47,932 nt of DNA, from the NCBI GenBank assembly GCA_036745875.1, contig DAIOFH010000009.1:1-47932 (forward strand). The letters are read 5' to 3'. A program made the translations under genes and the position numbers. Each line of letters opens with the position of its first letter. The stretch's first letter is position 1. Under the pieces are notes generated by a model. That model was not told where the DNA came from. It did not search any database and saw nothing but the letters and a program-made list of their open reading frames with translations. This DNA is from DAIOFH01 sp036745875. GTDB lineage: Bacteria; Planctomycetota; SZUA-567. Positions 33,521 to 42,698 of this stretch are shown here, piece by piece.

Positions 33521-33886
33521 TCATTCCTGCGGCTCGGTGAAGTCCATTGTGTTACCCACTGCGAAATGCAGGTAATAATCTGGATAGCCCTCTATGGGAA
33601 GCCAGAACGTCACGGAACCGATCTTGCCTGGCTGGGTCGGCGGGGTCGCTTTCCAGGTGGCTTTCTGCTGTTGCACTGTTTGCCGGGCTTTGCAACCCTT
33701 GTGCAGTTCCGGCGGGCCGTGTTTGGCGCATATCATCCCGACCTTTCTTCCCACCCGATCGGCGGCGGGGTTGACGGCCAGCACCAGGAAGGATTTGTGG
33801 GTCAGTTGCACCACTTCCGGGAAATGATCCCACATCAGGTGAAAGCTTTTCACCAGGTCCTCATCTACCTGAACGTCTTCTTGCAT
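33521..33886 (-). CDS. Small Cys/His protein, PAS-like
   Basis: A 121-residue soluble protein of no certain family. The part MWDHFPEVVQLTHKSFLVLAVNPAA reads like a PAS-type sensor fold, and C53, H55, H62 and C65 (in CAKHGPPELHKGC) form a compact Cys/His set that could bind metal, heme or a cluster. Similar small proteins occur in anaerobes, as I recall. The ATG at 33886 is chosen because AGGAGA lies eight bases upstream; the open frame continues to 33988 without a ribosome site. It diverges from the DUF523 gene. Confidence 0.6.
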   Translation of the reverse strand: MQEDVQVDEDLVKSFHLMWDHFPEVVQLTHKSFLVLAVNPAADRVGRKVGMICAKHGPPELHKGCKARQTVQQQKATWKATPPTQPGKIGSVTFWLPIEGYPDYYLHFAVGNTMDFTEPQE

Positions 33887-33999
33887 TTTACTCGTCTCCT
33901 TGGACTGCGGGGCTTTTCGATTGACGAAGATACAATAATAATATCCTATTGTGTAATGTGCAGTAAGAGGAATTCTACGGCGAAACACGGGGATAATCC

Positions 34000-34428
34000 A
34001 TGAATATACTCGTCAGTTCCTGCCTTCTGGGCATCCCCGCTCGCTACAACGGGGAAGAAATCGTCAATAACGACGCACTGGCTTTGCTGCAAAAACATAC
34101 GCTTGTACCCGTATGCCCCGAACAGCTGGGCGGATTGCCCATCCCACGCGAACCGGCGGAAATCCATTCGTCCAGGGTGATGACTAGGAGCGGCAAGGAC
34201 GTCACGGACGCATACCAGAAAGGAGCCGAAGCAACGTTGGCCATCGCCCGGATGTTCGGCTGCACCCACGCGATTTTCCAAAAAAGAAGCCCTTCATGCG
34301 GCTGCGGGAAAATCTATGACGGGATGTTCCATCGGAAGATGGTCGATGGCAACGGCGTTTCCGCCCAGCGGCTTATCGACGCAGGCATCATTGTCATGGA
34401 CGAAAGCGAGGCAAAGGCCTTATTATAG
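34000..34428 (+). CDS. DUF523 family protein
   Basis: A 142-residue DUF523 protein. Conserved cysteines are C8 (SSCLLG), C39 (VCPEQLGGL), C88, C100 and C102 (KRSPSCGCG), with ARYNG near residue 14. The Cys pattern suggests metal or cluster binding or a redox role, but the family has no confirmed function. There is no strong ribosome site before the ATG at 34000. A 69-residue gene follows 40 bases later. Confidence 0.88.
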   Translation: MNILVSSCLLGIPARYNGEEIVNNDALALLQKHTLVPVCPEQLGGLPIPREPAEIHSSRVMTRSGKDVTDAYQKGAEATLAIARMFGCTHAIFQKRSPSCGCGKIYDGMFHRKMVDGNGVSAQRLIDAGIIVMDESEAKALL

Positions 34429-34468
34429 AATTTACGGTAACTTATGCTGCAGGGATAAAGGAGAATGC

Positions 34469-34678
34469 ATGAGCCATGAACTTGACGAAACAATCTCCGT
34501 GATGCATATGCTTTTCGCGGAACTGCTCAAGCAATGCGCCGCTGTCGAAGAGGGCAACCTCGATCCAAAGGACTTCAACGAGTCGGTCGTCGCGGCGGCC
34601 GAGTCCGTGATCGCCGTCAAAAGGGCACGTATCGCCAGGATGCGGCAGGAAATGGGCGACGAGCCTGACGAAGAGTGA
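34469..34678 (+). CDS. Small hypothetical protein (69 aa)
   Basis: A 69-residue helical, acidic protein starting at ATG 34469 behind a strong AAAGGAGA. The first part (ETISVMHMLFAELLKQCAAV) and the tail (AVKRARIARMRQEMGDEPDEE) look like an amphipathic helical hairpin. I do not recognise a family. It lies 40 bases after DUF523 and could be co-transcribed. Confidence 0.55.
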   Translation: MSHELDETISVMHMLFAELLKQCAAVEEGNLDPKDFNESVVAAAESVIAVKRARIARMRQEMGDEPDEE

Positions 34679-34705
34679 GTCCCGAATTATTGATGGTAAC
34701 CGCAG

Positions 34706-36316
34706 CTACGGCCCGGCGGCGGCGAATTCCTCCAGCATCAGGGTCAGTGACGCCTTGGCCCAATTGAGCGGGTTAATCGGGCTGGGGGCCGGGTGCATTT
34801 CCCCGTCATGCACGATGAAATTATAGCTTTCGGGAAGCGCCGGTTCCAGGGCGTATTTGCCGTCCGCACCGAGCATCGCTGTGCCGTTTCGTTTGCCGGT
34901 GATCTGCCCGAAGGCGCGATTGGCGTATTTTACGGCCCGAACCAGGTCCGCCTGGTCGCCACTTTCCTTGTATAGCATCAGCCAGGCCTTCGCATACCAG
35001 GAGTCGAAAAACCATTGCGCCTCGCTGCCGGCTATATAGTTTTTCCTGCGCTCCTCCATGCTTTTCTCGTCGGTGTCGGTTTTGATGTCGTGGAACCAGA
35101 AATTCGCGGCCTGATAGTCGTCGTTGAAATAGCGGCGGATGCCGTGGCTGCCGGCGAGTGGTGCGACCTGCTCCATGACCGTGCGCTTGTCCTTGGTGCC
35201 GAGGCGGCTTAAAACGGCGGGATAGACCAGGTTCAACAACGCCGCGTCGCTTTCGCGGTAATGCGGGTCGCCTGCCGGATAATCCGGCGATTCGCCTCCG
35301 AGGGCGAGCTGCTTGCGTATCCGCGAATAGCCCTTGTCGATAATGTCGTCAAGATACTCCTTCCCGACGATTTTGGCCAAGCCCACACTCCGTGCCTGTT
35401 CGGCAAATGCCTTGCTGAAAGGTGATTCCGTTTGCAGGCTGTTTTTGAGGTTTTCAAAACTTGACGTGACCAGTGCGACGGACGAGGTATTGAGCCGCGC
35501 CGCTTCTTCCCATGCCCCCGAATCCTCCATCTCATAGTAGCGGATCGCGTCGAGGTAGGCGTAGAGGCGAATGATCGCGTCAAGCCGGTTGTTGTTCAGC
35601 AAATCGTCGACTTTTATGAAATTCTCGCCGATACCCTTCAACGCTGCGTCGAGAAGAAGCCCCAACGCGTCGTTCTGTTTATGGGTCCATGGTTGCGGCA
35701 CACCTTTTTCCTGAACATCGTCGAAGGATTCGGATTGTGAATTGAAGCGGATATGCACCGCCTGCATTTGGCCGTCGTCCGCGTCGAGAATGGCGGGATT
35801 CTTTATCGCCGCATCCATTCGAGAACGCTGGGCGGGAGTCGCCATATAGTCCAAGAGGGTCAGCAATACCTCCCTTGCCGTTGCTTCGCTCTTTACGTCG
35901 GAACGTAGAGCCAGATAGCCCCAAACGCTGTCGCGCACCCAGATGGCGTCATAGTTCGTTGCTTCGCCCATATCCTCCGTGGCGAATGCGGCGGCCTGGA
36001 TAAAGGTTCCCCAGGGACGTTTGGTCACGTTGATGCGGCGGGTGGCGTCGGTGGCTGCGGTCAATGCGTCGATATCCTTTGGCGAATAGGAATTTTTCAG
36101 CAGTGGAACGATTGATTCGTTGTTGATGAAAACGGTATACGGGCTGACGCCTGATCCTCCGATGAAATATCGCACATGGGCGGGCGGTTGTTTCTGCAAT
36201 TCGTCGAGAAAGCTGTCGAAGGAAAGGTTTTCGGCGGCGGGAGTATAGCCGCAGACGGAAAGAAAACCGATGCCAAGGGTGAAAAGGCCGAGCGTGTTTC
36301 GTCTGGTATTGAACAT
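34706..36316 (-). CDS. Exported GH15-like (alpha/alpha)6 barrel protein
   Basis: A 536-residue exported protein resembling GH15 / phosphorylase-kinase-type glucoamylase barrels. The N-terminus (MFNTRRNTLGLFTLGIGFLS) is a signal sequence, with a Cys near residue 21 that is only a poor lipobox. YDAIWVRDSVWGYLAL (about 120-135) is the usual WxRD substrate-site segment. AGGAG precedes the ATG at 36316; the open frame extends to 36448 without support. It lies next to a small Cys gene and near the beta-1,2-glucan genes, so a role in trimming a periplasmic or exported glucan is plausible. The linkage specificity is unknown. Confidence 0.65.
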   Translation of the reverse strand: MFNTRRNTLGLFTLGIGFLSVCGYTPAAENLSFDSFLDELQKQPPAHVRYFIGGSGVSPYTVFINNESIVPLLKNSYSPKDIDALTAATDATRRINVTKRPWGTFIQAAAFATEDMGEATNYDAIWVRDSVWGYLALRSDVKSEATAREVLLTLLDYMATPAQRSRMDAAIKNPAILDADDGQMQAVHIRFNSQSESFDDVQEKGVPQPWTHKQNDALGLLLDAALKGIGENFIKVDDLLNNNRLDAIIRLYAYLDAIRYYEMEDSGAWEEAARLNTSSVALVTSSFENLKNSLQTESPFSKAFAEQARSVGLAKIVGKEYLDDIIDKGYSRIRKQLALGGESPDYPAGDPHYRESDAALLNLVYPAVLSRLGTKDKRTVMEQVAPLAGSHGIRRYFNDDYQAANFWFHDIKTDTDEKSMEERRKNYIAGSEAQWFFDSWYAKAWLMLYKESGDQADLVRAVKYANRAFGQITGKRNGTAMLGADGKYALEPALPESYNFIVHDGEMHPAPSPINPLNWAKASLTLMLEEFAAAGP

Positions 36317-36440
36317 TTCGCGCTCCTTTCTTTTTAACGCTAATTGTACCCCCGATTTGATTGGGCGCAATGGATTTGTAGCCGTGTGGTTTATGTTTTG
36401 ATCGGTCGTTTCGTGGCCGCCATTTGTGGCGAGGCGTCGA

Positions 36441-36471
36441 TAAAACAACCCCTCCCTGGCCGGGAGGGGTT
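36441..36471 (-). terminator. Rho-independent terminator
   Basis: AACCCCTCCC (36447-36456) and GGGAGGGGTT (36462-36471) form a perfect 10-bp stem with a 5-base loop. Read on the minus strand it is followed by GTTTTATCG. It ends transcription of the 54-residue Cys-motif gene just to its right. Confidence 0.85.
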
Positions 36472-36504
36472 AGAATTGATACGCGTTTAATGCTGCGATG
36501 GCGG

Positions 36505-36669
36505 TTACTTTTCGCCCTGCACCTTGTTGTTTTCGACGTATCCGTCTTCAGACATCAGGTTTTTGGCCGTGGTCGACGGCGCATTGATGCCTTCGGAATT
36601 GTCTTCTATCACATCCGGTTTGCGGGGGCCGCAGCCGCAGGAGTGGTTTTTGTCGTCAGGCTTAGCCAT
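36505..36669 (-). CDS. Small CGCGP-motif protein (54 aa)
   Basis: A 54-residue acidic protein starting at ATG 36669 with AGGAG seven bases upstream and ending in TAA at 36505. The N-terminus reads MAKPDDKNHSCGCGPRKPD, giving a CxC pair; the rest is hydrophilic, with no TM segment. A strong terminator 34 bases downstream supports a real independent gene. I do not recognise the family; the CxC could bind a metal. Confidence 0.7.
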   Translation of the reverse strand: MAKPDDKNHSCGCGPRKPDVIEDNSEGINAPSTTAKNLMSEDGYVENNKVQGEK

Positions 36670-36842
36670 TGTAGTCTCCTTTTTGAATTGTTGTCACCCA
36701 TTACTACTGTCTGTCGGTTTCTGGCGGGAACACGCGCGTTTTTGTATGGAAACACGAAGGATAGAGCGAAAAAAATCACAAAAATAAGAGATATTCCGGG
36801 GATGGTTGGTTTTTTTTCTCAATTCATTTAAGGTATTCTTTC

Positions 36843-38495
36843 ATGCAACCTGTATTCAGCAATAAGCGTCTTTTGGCGATTTTGTGCTTTATCCTTCTTT
36901 TGGGTCAACTTGCCGTTTCCGCCGCGTCGGCGGCGTCGTTTGTCCCCGATCGGGAGTTTGTCCAGGATCGTGCGGCGCTGGATTTGCTGCAAAAGGATGC
37001 GTTCCGCTATTTTTGGGAAGACGGTGAACCAAACTCCGGCATGGCTTACGAGGCGAATTACAATTGGGACATCCGCCCGATCGCCGTCGGGGGTACCGGT
37101 TTCGGCGTCGCCAGCCTGGTTGTGGCCACCGACCGCGAATGGGTCAGTCGCGCCGACGCGGTCACACGTTTGTTGAAAATAGCCACTTTTCTCAGGGATA
37201 AGACGCCGCGCAGCGAGATGCATGGCGCTCTGCCGCACTGGATCAACGGGGAGACGGGCGAAGCACTGCCGTTCGGAAACAAGGATGCGGGAGCGGACCT
37301 CGTCGAGACCTCGCTCCTGATGCAGGGGCTTTTGATCGCGCGAGCCTATTTCAACGGCCCCGGCGTCGAGGCGAAGTTGCGCCATGTAATCACCGAGTTG
37401 TGGGAGGATGTCGAGTGGGACTGGTTCACCAATGGCGAAGACAGCGGCCTCTACTGGCATTGGGACCCGAAAAGAGGATTTCATCACGGGCTCAAGATCC
37501 TTGGCTATAACGAATGTCTTATCACCTACGTGCTTGCCGTCTCGTCCCCGACCCATCCCATCAGCCGCAAGGCTTTTGATTATTGGACTTCCGGGGTGGA
37601 GTATCTTGCGCGAATGGTCAACGGCTACATGCTCGATGCCTCGCCGCATTGCGGAGGTCCGCTGTTTTTGGCCCACTATTCCTTCATAGGGCTTGACCCG
37701 AGAATGCTTGCCGACAAGTTCGTGACGCGCGGCTATTTTGTGCGCGGCGTCAAGCAGACCCTTGCCAATCGCGGTTACTGCCTTTACGACGCCCCGGCGG
37801 AAAACGGCTATGCGGAGAATTTCTGGGGGCTGACCGCCAGCCAGACGCCGACCGGGTACGCCGTCAGCGACCCGTGCCATGACAATGGCGCAGTCGCCCC
37901 GACCGCCGCCATTTCGTCCATGCCCTATACCCCGCATTATTCCCTGCAGGTCCTGCAAAACCTGGCCGGCAATCTGAAAAAGAAGGCCTGGGGACCGTTT
38001 GGTCCTTATGATGCGCTGAGCCTGCGCGACGACTGGGCGAGTGATAATTACCTGGCGATCGACCAGTTGCCGATGGTGTGCATGGTCGAAAACTACCGCT
38101 CCGGTCTTTTGTGGGGCCTCCTGATGTCGGACAAGGAAATCCGGGACGGCCTTTCCCGTGCGGGCTTCCATCTCCCCGATCATGAAGAAGGCTTCCCCGA
38201 GGCGACTCCCGCGCTAAGGAGGATTGACGGCAACCTCGTGCGGGACGCCTACGACATACGCCGCCACCCGGATACTGGGAGATATGAAATACCGTTTTTC
38301 AGCAAAACCGTGTCCCGCGTCCTGTTCACATTCACCGATGCCGACGGCGATGAGGAGTTTACCTGTGATGTCGACGCCCGCGCGGGGATGAATATCTTCG
38401 ATTTTCCCCAGTTCATGCCGAGGGACGGCCAGGTATTAACACTGACCATGACCACTGCCGAGAATAAATATACTTTACCGGTACGGCTACACTAA
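36843..38495 (+). CDS. Secreted GH144-type endo-beta-1,2-glucanase
   Basis: A 550-residue secreted protein of the glycoamylase-like family that includes GH144 endo-beta-1,2-glucanases. A signal peptide ends near ASAASF (about 31). The (alpha/alpha)6 barrel shows DAFRYFWEDGEPNSGM, TGFGVASLV, ETSLLMQGLL, FHHGLKILGYNE, GYAENFWGLTAS and the terminal MVENYRSGLLW region; a small beta domain (about 460-550) follows. It converges on the opgH/opgG operon, 30 bases apart, and beta-1,2-glucan is the product of OpgH, so substrate and context agree. A weak AAGG lies before the ATG. Confidence 0.85.
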   Translation: MQPVFSNKRLLAILCFILLLGQLAVSAASAASFVPDREFVQDRAALDLLQKDAFRYFWEDGEPNSGMAYEANYNWDIRPIAVGGTGFGVASLVVATDREWVSRADAVTRLLKIATFLRDKTPRSEMHGALPHWINGETGEALPFGNKDAGADLVETSLLMQGLLIARAYFNGPGVEAKLRHVITELWEDVEWDWFTNGEDSGLYWHWDPKRGFHHGLKILGYNECLITYVLAVSSPTHPISRKAFDYWTSGVEYLARMVNGYMLDASPHCGGPLFLAHYSFIGLDPRMLADKFVTRGYFVRGVKQTLANRGYCLYDAPAENGYAENFWGLTASQTPTGYAVSDPCHDNGAVAPTAAISSMPYTPHYSLQVLQNLAGNLKKKAWGPFGPYDALSLRDDWASDNYLAIDQLPMVCMVENYRSGLLWGLLMSDKEIRDGLSRAGFHLPDHEEGFPEATPALRRIDGNLVRDAYDIRRHPDTGRYEIPFFSKTVSRVLFTFTDADGDEEFTCDVDARAGMNIFDFPQFMPRDGQVLTLTMTTAENKYTLPVRLH

Positions 38496-38525
38496 ATTAC
38501 TCTCTCGAGTAACTGAGAATTTTCC

Positions 38526-40592
38526 CTACATGATTCCCCATGCCGAGGCATCGTCCAGAGACCATACCTTATAGTGCAAATCGTTCAGGTGCTCCGGATG
38601 CCTGAGGAGGAAGGTTTTTTCCTCTCTACTGAGTGCGTCGGGTCCCGAGTGCAGGGCTCTGGCGACCAGTTCGTCCAGTTCGCCGGCTTTTGCGTCGTGG
38701 GTTGGTTTTTGCGATGCCAGGGAGACATGCAGTTGCAGCACTTTTGGGGCAACAACCGCCCGTATAAAACCGAAGTCGTGTTCCATCGCGAATGCCGACG
38801 ACCTTTTCCCGGCAGGGCTGTCCAGGCTGGCGTTCAGTTCGCGGATTTCTTCCGTGGGTTGGGTATCCGCCGGAGTCAGGAACAGGCGGAGCCGCATGGC
38901 GAGCCGCCCAAGCGTCGCCCTGCTTGTCCATACCGAAAGGGGTATTGAGATGGCAAGCCCCGCGATGATTGGGGACAGCCACAGGAAAAAGTGCGGATTC
39001 AAGAGCGATATGATCCCGCCCCAGACAATGCCGATAAGGACGCCCCACCAGTGGAAGCGGATCGCCTGCAGCCAGGTCGTGCCGTCGTTGTCGCGGTTTT
39101 GGGCGTTCCAGCGGACCGTCATGCCGAGAAGGGTGGTAATGACGAAAAGGCTGTGGTAGAGCATGCGAACCGGCGCGAGGAGCGCCGAAAGGATAAGCTC
39201 GAACGCAGCGCTGGCAACCAGCGCCACGCGACCGCCGAAGGCGGCTGCTCCTTTTGTGGAGCAGAGCATCATGAACAGGGTCAGCAGTTTCGGCAGGAAC
39301 AGCAGGGTCGCCGTTCCGCTGAACAGGGCGAGCATCCAGCCGGAAAAATACTGCGGCCATGTCGGCAACAGCGACGGCCCTTCGGGGAAGTACACAGGAA
39401 GCCTGAACAGTACCGCCACCGCCTGCACCGAGCCGACGAGCAGGAACACGAACCACAAGAGGGCGGAGAAGTAGGACATGATGCCGTTTATGAACAGGGC
39501 CCTGTGGGTGGGGAAAAAACCCCTGGCAAGGACAAGCTTGCTGTGCTGCAGGTTTCCCTGGCACCAGCGCCTGTCGCGGACCAGTTCGTCAATAAGGGAT
39601 GGCGGGTTTTCCTCGTAGGAACCGTCAAGCTCGTAGGCGAGCCACACGCTGTACCCGGCGCGCCGCATGAGCGCCGCTTCGACAAAGTCGTGGCTAAGGA
39701 TCGGACCGCCCAGCGGTTTCGGGCCGGAAAGCACCGGCAGATGGCAGTTTTCCATAAACGGCGCGGTACGGATAATCGCGTTGTGCCCCCAGTATTGCGC
39801 ATCGCCAAGCTGCCAGTAATGCAGGCCTGCCGCAAATACCGGGCCGTAGAGGTGGTTGGAGAATTGCTGGACGCGGGCGATGAGGGATTTGCTATTAATC
39901 GATTTTGGCGTGGTTTGCAGTATGCCGATATCCGGGCGCGCTTCCATGGCCCGGAGCATTTTTACCAATGTGGCTCCGGACATCAGGCTGTCCGCGTCAA
40001 AAACGATCATATAGGGGTAATTCGCACCCCAGCGGCGGCAGAAATCGGCGACATTGCCGCTTTTGCCCTTGCGATTGATTTTTCTGTGCCGGTAAAAAAT
40101 CCTGCCATGGGCGTCTTCGTCTTCGCAAAGGGAATTCCAGGCCAGTTCCTCGTTGATCCAGGCGTCGGGTTCTGTCGAATCGCTGAGAATGAAAATGTCG
40201 AAGTTGCCGCGAAAGCCGGTGTTGCCGAGGGAATGCCAAACGGTGCGCACTCCTTCGATGACCCGGGAGGCGTCTTCATTGTAGACTGGAAACAGGATCG
40301 CCGCCCTGGCATCGGAAGAAAGGGCCGACGCTTCCGGCAGATCCGCCGTGACGACAAAGCGGTTGTACCTGAAAAGCATCACGCCAAGGCCGGCTATCGC
40401 GCTCCAGAATCCCATGGACACCCAAGTGAACAGAAGGGCGAAAAGGAGGGCGACAATAAGGTTCAGGAGCGGCATTTCGCCCGTCGGCAGCAGGCTGTAC
40501 ATTGTCCGTGCCGCAAATACCGAGGGCACCAGCGTAAGGGCAAGGAGAAGACAGCGCCTTCGGCTGCCTTTTTTCAGCCAATTTTCGGCCAT
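38526..40592 (-). CDS. opgH: Glucan biosynthesis glucosyltransferase OpgH (catalytic part)
   Basis: A 688-residue GT2 inner-membrane enzyme that makes the beta-1,2-glucan backbone of osmoregulated periplasmic glucans. FILSDSTEPDAW (about 134-145), VFDADSLMSG with DAD at 199-201, HDFVEAALMRRAGY (301-314) and RDRRWCQGN (339-347) are the OpgH motifs; about eight TM helices flank the catalytic domain. E. coli OpgH has about 847 residues; the missing cytoplasmic N-terminus corresponds to the separate gene just upstream. The ATG at 40592 lies three bases after that gene's stop, with GGAG inside its last codons, so translation is coupled. Confidence 0.92.
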   Translation of the reverse strand: MAENWLKKGSRRRCLLLALTLVPSVFAARTMYSLLPTGEMPLLNLIVALLFALLFTWVSMGFWSAIAGLGVMLFRYNRFVVTADLPEASALSSDARAAILFPVYNEDASRVIEGVRTVWHSLGNTGFRGNFDIFILSDSTEPDAWINEELAWNSLCEDEDAHGRIFYRHRKINRKGKSGNVADFCRRWGANYPYMIVFDADSLMSGATLVKMLRAMEARPDIGILQTTPKSINSKSLIARVQQFSNHLYGPVFAAGLHYWQLGDAQYWGHNAIIRTAPFMENCHLPVLSGPKPLGGPILSHDFVEAALMRRAGYSVWLAYELDGSYEENPPSLIDELVRDRRWCQGNLQHSKLVLARGFFPTHRALFINGIMSYFSALLWFVFLLVGSVQAVAVLFRLPVYFPEGPSLLPTWPQYFSGWMLALFSGTATLLFLPKLLTLFMMLCSTKGAAAFGGRVALVASAAFELILSALLAPVRMLYHSLFVITTLLGMTVRWNAQNRDNDGTTWLQAIRFHWWGVLIGIVWGGIISLLNPHFFLWLSPIIAGLAISIPLSVWTSRATLGRLAMRLRLFLTPADTQPTEEIRELNASLDSPAGKRSSAFAMEHDFGFIRAVVAPKVLQLHVSLASQKPTHDAKAGELDELVARALHSGPDALSREEKTFLLRHPEHLNDLHYKVWSLDDASAWGIM

Positions 40593-40595
40593 CTT

Positions 40596-41006
40596 TCACG
40601 CTCCTTCTTCGCTGGGCAAATTTTCATCCAGATCGTCGAATTCGGGGGGACGGAAGAAAAATCCCTTGAGCCAGGCGAAAAAACCGAATGGCAGCAATTT
40701 TCTGGAAATCATGGTGGTGCGGTTATGTGGAGGAAAACTGGGCAGGCGGGCGATTTCCGCGGGAGAGGGGAGGCCGAGGCCCTTTTCCTGCAAGAGCGAG
40801 TGCAGGGTTTGCATGGTTTTGACGCCGTCCGGAGCGGGTCCGGTCCGGCGCAGGCATTCGGCGGCGATTTCAAGGCTGTCGACATCCGGGAGGGACAGGC
40901 CGCTCAGGTAGAGAAGAATGCGGTCGCGCGGGTAAAAGGCTGTTTGCGGGACCGGCTCGTCCGTTGACTGCTGTTGTTGTGGCGTCATGTTTGGCAATCC
41001 GTTCAT
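40596..41006 (-). CDS. Detached OpgH N-terminal segment (136 aa)
   Basis: A 136-residue soluble protein. Its C-terminal half (ARLPSFPPHNRTTMISRKL, then LPFGFFAWLKGFF) resembles the cytoplasmic stretch of E. coli OpgH just before the first TM helix (AMPEAKRSSMFPDPWRTNP, then VGRFWDRLRG). The stop lies three bases before the opgH ATG and its start three bases after the opgG stop. I read it as the OpgH N-domain made as a separate polypeptide. In E. coli that domain contacts FtsZ; whether this is true here is unknown. An ATG at 40988 is an alternative start. Confidence 0.7.
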   Translation of the reverse strand: MNGLPNMTPQQQQSTDEPVPQTAFYPRDRILLYLSGLSLPDVDSLEIAAECLRRTGPAPDGVKTMQTLHSLLQEKGLGLPSPAEIARLPSFPPHNRTTMISRKLLPFGFFAWLKGFFFRPPEFDDLDENLPSEEGA

Positions 41007-41009
41007 ACG

Positions 41010-42698
41010 TTATGGAATCAGATTATAGCGCCACACTTCCGTCAGCGCTTCCACCAGGTTTTCGCCTTTTTTCAGATACGCGGAAAAGGCCAGGTGCGGC
41101 GGGCCTTCGCGCGCCGCGAGCAGGCTGTCCAGGACGCCGGCCTGCGGAAGGGAAAACTTCAGGGTCAGCCTCCAGCCGTCCGTGACCTCGTTCTTCATCA
41201 GTTGTTTTTCAAGGAGCGTCGTTTCCTTGGGGAACTCGACGACACTGGTCAAGCCCGTATCCGCAGTCAGTTTGTTCAGTTCGTCCCCTTCGAAGTCGAT
41301 CACGAAAGTGACGGACTTGTCCTCAACAGACCGCTGTATGCGCGTGTCGCGCGTAAATGCGAGTTCGTGTAGTTTGGTTGCGGGCGGCATCCAGTACAGC
41401 TTATAGGCGAGAGAGAGAAACGGCTTGCCGGGGTCGGTGGTTCCCTCGGTGGGGACGGGGGCGTCCGCTGCCGCCGGCTCGGGCGTCCAGTAGGCCATGA
41501 TGTTTGAATGGTAGTCTTTTGCACTCGGGATTTCCATCAGCTCGAGCTTGCCCGGCCCCCATTCGCCCACCGGTTCGACCCAGAGGGAGGAGGCACGGTC
41601 GTATCGGTTCTTGAGGTCCTGGTAGTGATCGAAATTATTGTCGCGCTGGATAAGGCCGAATCCACGAGGGTTGTTGAGGCTGGCGGAACTGATGGCGAGG
41701 CGCTGCGGGTTTTTCAGTGGCGTCCACAGCCATTCGCCCTTGTCGGAGACGGCGAGGAGGCCGTCTGCATTATGGATTTCGGGGCGATAGTCCGCCCTGC
41801 CGCCGCCTTCGATTTCGGAGTAAAGGTACATGGCGCTGATTGGGGCAAGGCCGATTTTCGCAGGAGAGGCCGTACCCTGCCTGGTGTAAAAAGTGGAGCG
41901 CACGTCAACGACCTGTGCCGATCCCGTGGTGATCACCATTTCGAACGCGCCCGTGAGGGCGGGTGAGTCCATGAGGGCGTATACAGTGAATCCTTCGCTG
42001 TCGTCGCCGGGTTCGCAGAGCCAGAACTCGCGGAAGTGGCTGAACAGCTCTCCCGACGGAAGGGCGGCATTGAGTGTGACCGGCCGGGCGAACGGGCCGA
42101 AGCGGGCGTTTTTAGCGCAGAATTGAAAATGCGAGGCAGCCATTATCCCCGGCGAACTGTTGCCGGCTTTTGGCGGAACAGGGCACAGGGTGAATCCAGC
42201 GAAACCCATGTTTGGCGTGCATATCTTGCCGGCAAGATCCTTGTCGTCCGTGCTGAACAATTCTGGAGAAAACTCCAGCCCCTCCACGTCGTCCCGGGTG
42301 ACGATGTTCATTTTGGCTATTTGCGAGAACACATATCCGGGCGTATGAAAGCGCGGATACAGGGAGGTTTTGGCGGTTTTCCATCTGTCGTACGGATCGA
42401 AATCGTAGCTGAAATCAAGCCATTGATCAAATGAGAGGGAGTTTAGGAGGTCGGGGGCGGCAGTCTCCGGCGGCAGGTATTTCTCAGCCGCGAGCTTTTT
42501 AGCCAGCGCATCAACATCGTCAAAGGAGAACACGAGGGGAGATTTATTCGATATGCCAGTGGCCTCGATTGTTTCCTCGCCGGCAAAAGTTTTTCCCGTT
42601 TGCGCTCCGTAAAAATAAACAAAACACAGACAGAGATAAAGAATTCCTCGCCAGGCCAATGCCTGCCCGGCGGAATACCCACCGCTCATGTATTTCAT
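41010..42698 (-). CDS. opgG: Periplasmic glucan biosynthesis protein OpgG/OpgD
   Basis: A 562-residue periplasmic protein of the OpgG/OpgD (MdoG) family, needed for periplasmic glucan production; E. coli members have been reported to be beta-1,2-glucanases. A signal peptide runs to about residue 40. Family motifs are YRPEIHNADGLL (304-315), GFGLIQRDNNFDHYQD (346-361), SLWVEPVGEWG and SNIMAYWTP. AGGA lies just before the ATG at 42698. It heads the opgG, opgH-N, opgH operon, with a LacI-type palindrome about 50 bases upstream. Homologues often have HDSDG where this one has HNADG, as I recall. Confidence 0.92.
   Translation of the reverse strand: MKYMSGGYSAGQALAWRGILYLCLCFVYFYGAQTGKTFAGEETIEATGISNKSPLVFSFDDVDALAKKLAAEKYLPPETAAPDLLNSLSFDQWLDFSYDFDPYDRWKTAKTSLYPRFHTPGYVFSQIAKMNIVTRDDVEGLEFSPELFSTDDKDLAGKICTPNMGFAGFTLCPVPPKAGNSSPGIMAASHFQFCAKNARFGPFARPVTLNAALPSGELFSHFREFWLCEPGDDSEGFTVYALMDSPALTGAFEMVITTGSAQVVDVRSTFYTRQGTASPAKIGLAPISAMYLYSEIEGGGRADYRPEIHNADGLLAVSDKGEWLWTPLKNPQRLAISSASLNNPRGFGLIQRDNNFDHYQDLKNRYDRASSLWVEPVGEWGPGKLELMEIPSAKDYHSNIMAYWTPEPAAADAPVPTEGTTDPGKPFLSLAYKLYWMPPATKLHELAFTRDTRIQRSVEDKSVTFVIDFEGDELNKLTADTGLTSVVEFPKETTLLEKQLMKNEVTDGWRLTLKFSLPQAGVLDSLLAAREGPPHLAFSAYLKKGENLVEALTEVWRYNLIP

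Noticed and set aside
38991..40967. 658-codon plus-strand open frame opposite opgH
   Set aside because: It is antisense to a clear opgH frame, with residue composition typical of a complementary-strand shadow in GC-rich DNA. The same applies to long frames opposite metH (1648-2493), the TPR gene (31620-33152) and the CBS gene (9803-11065).
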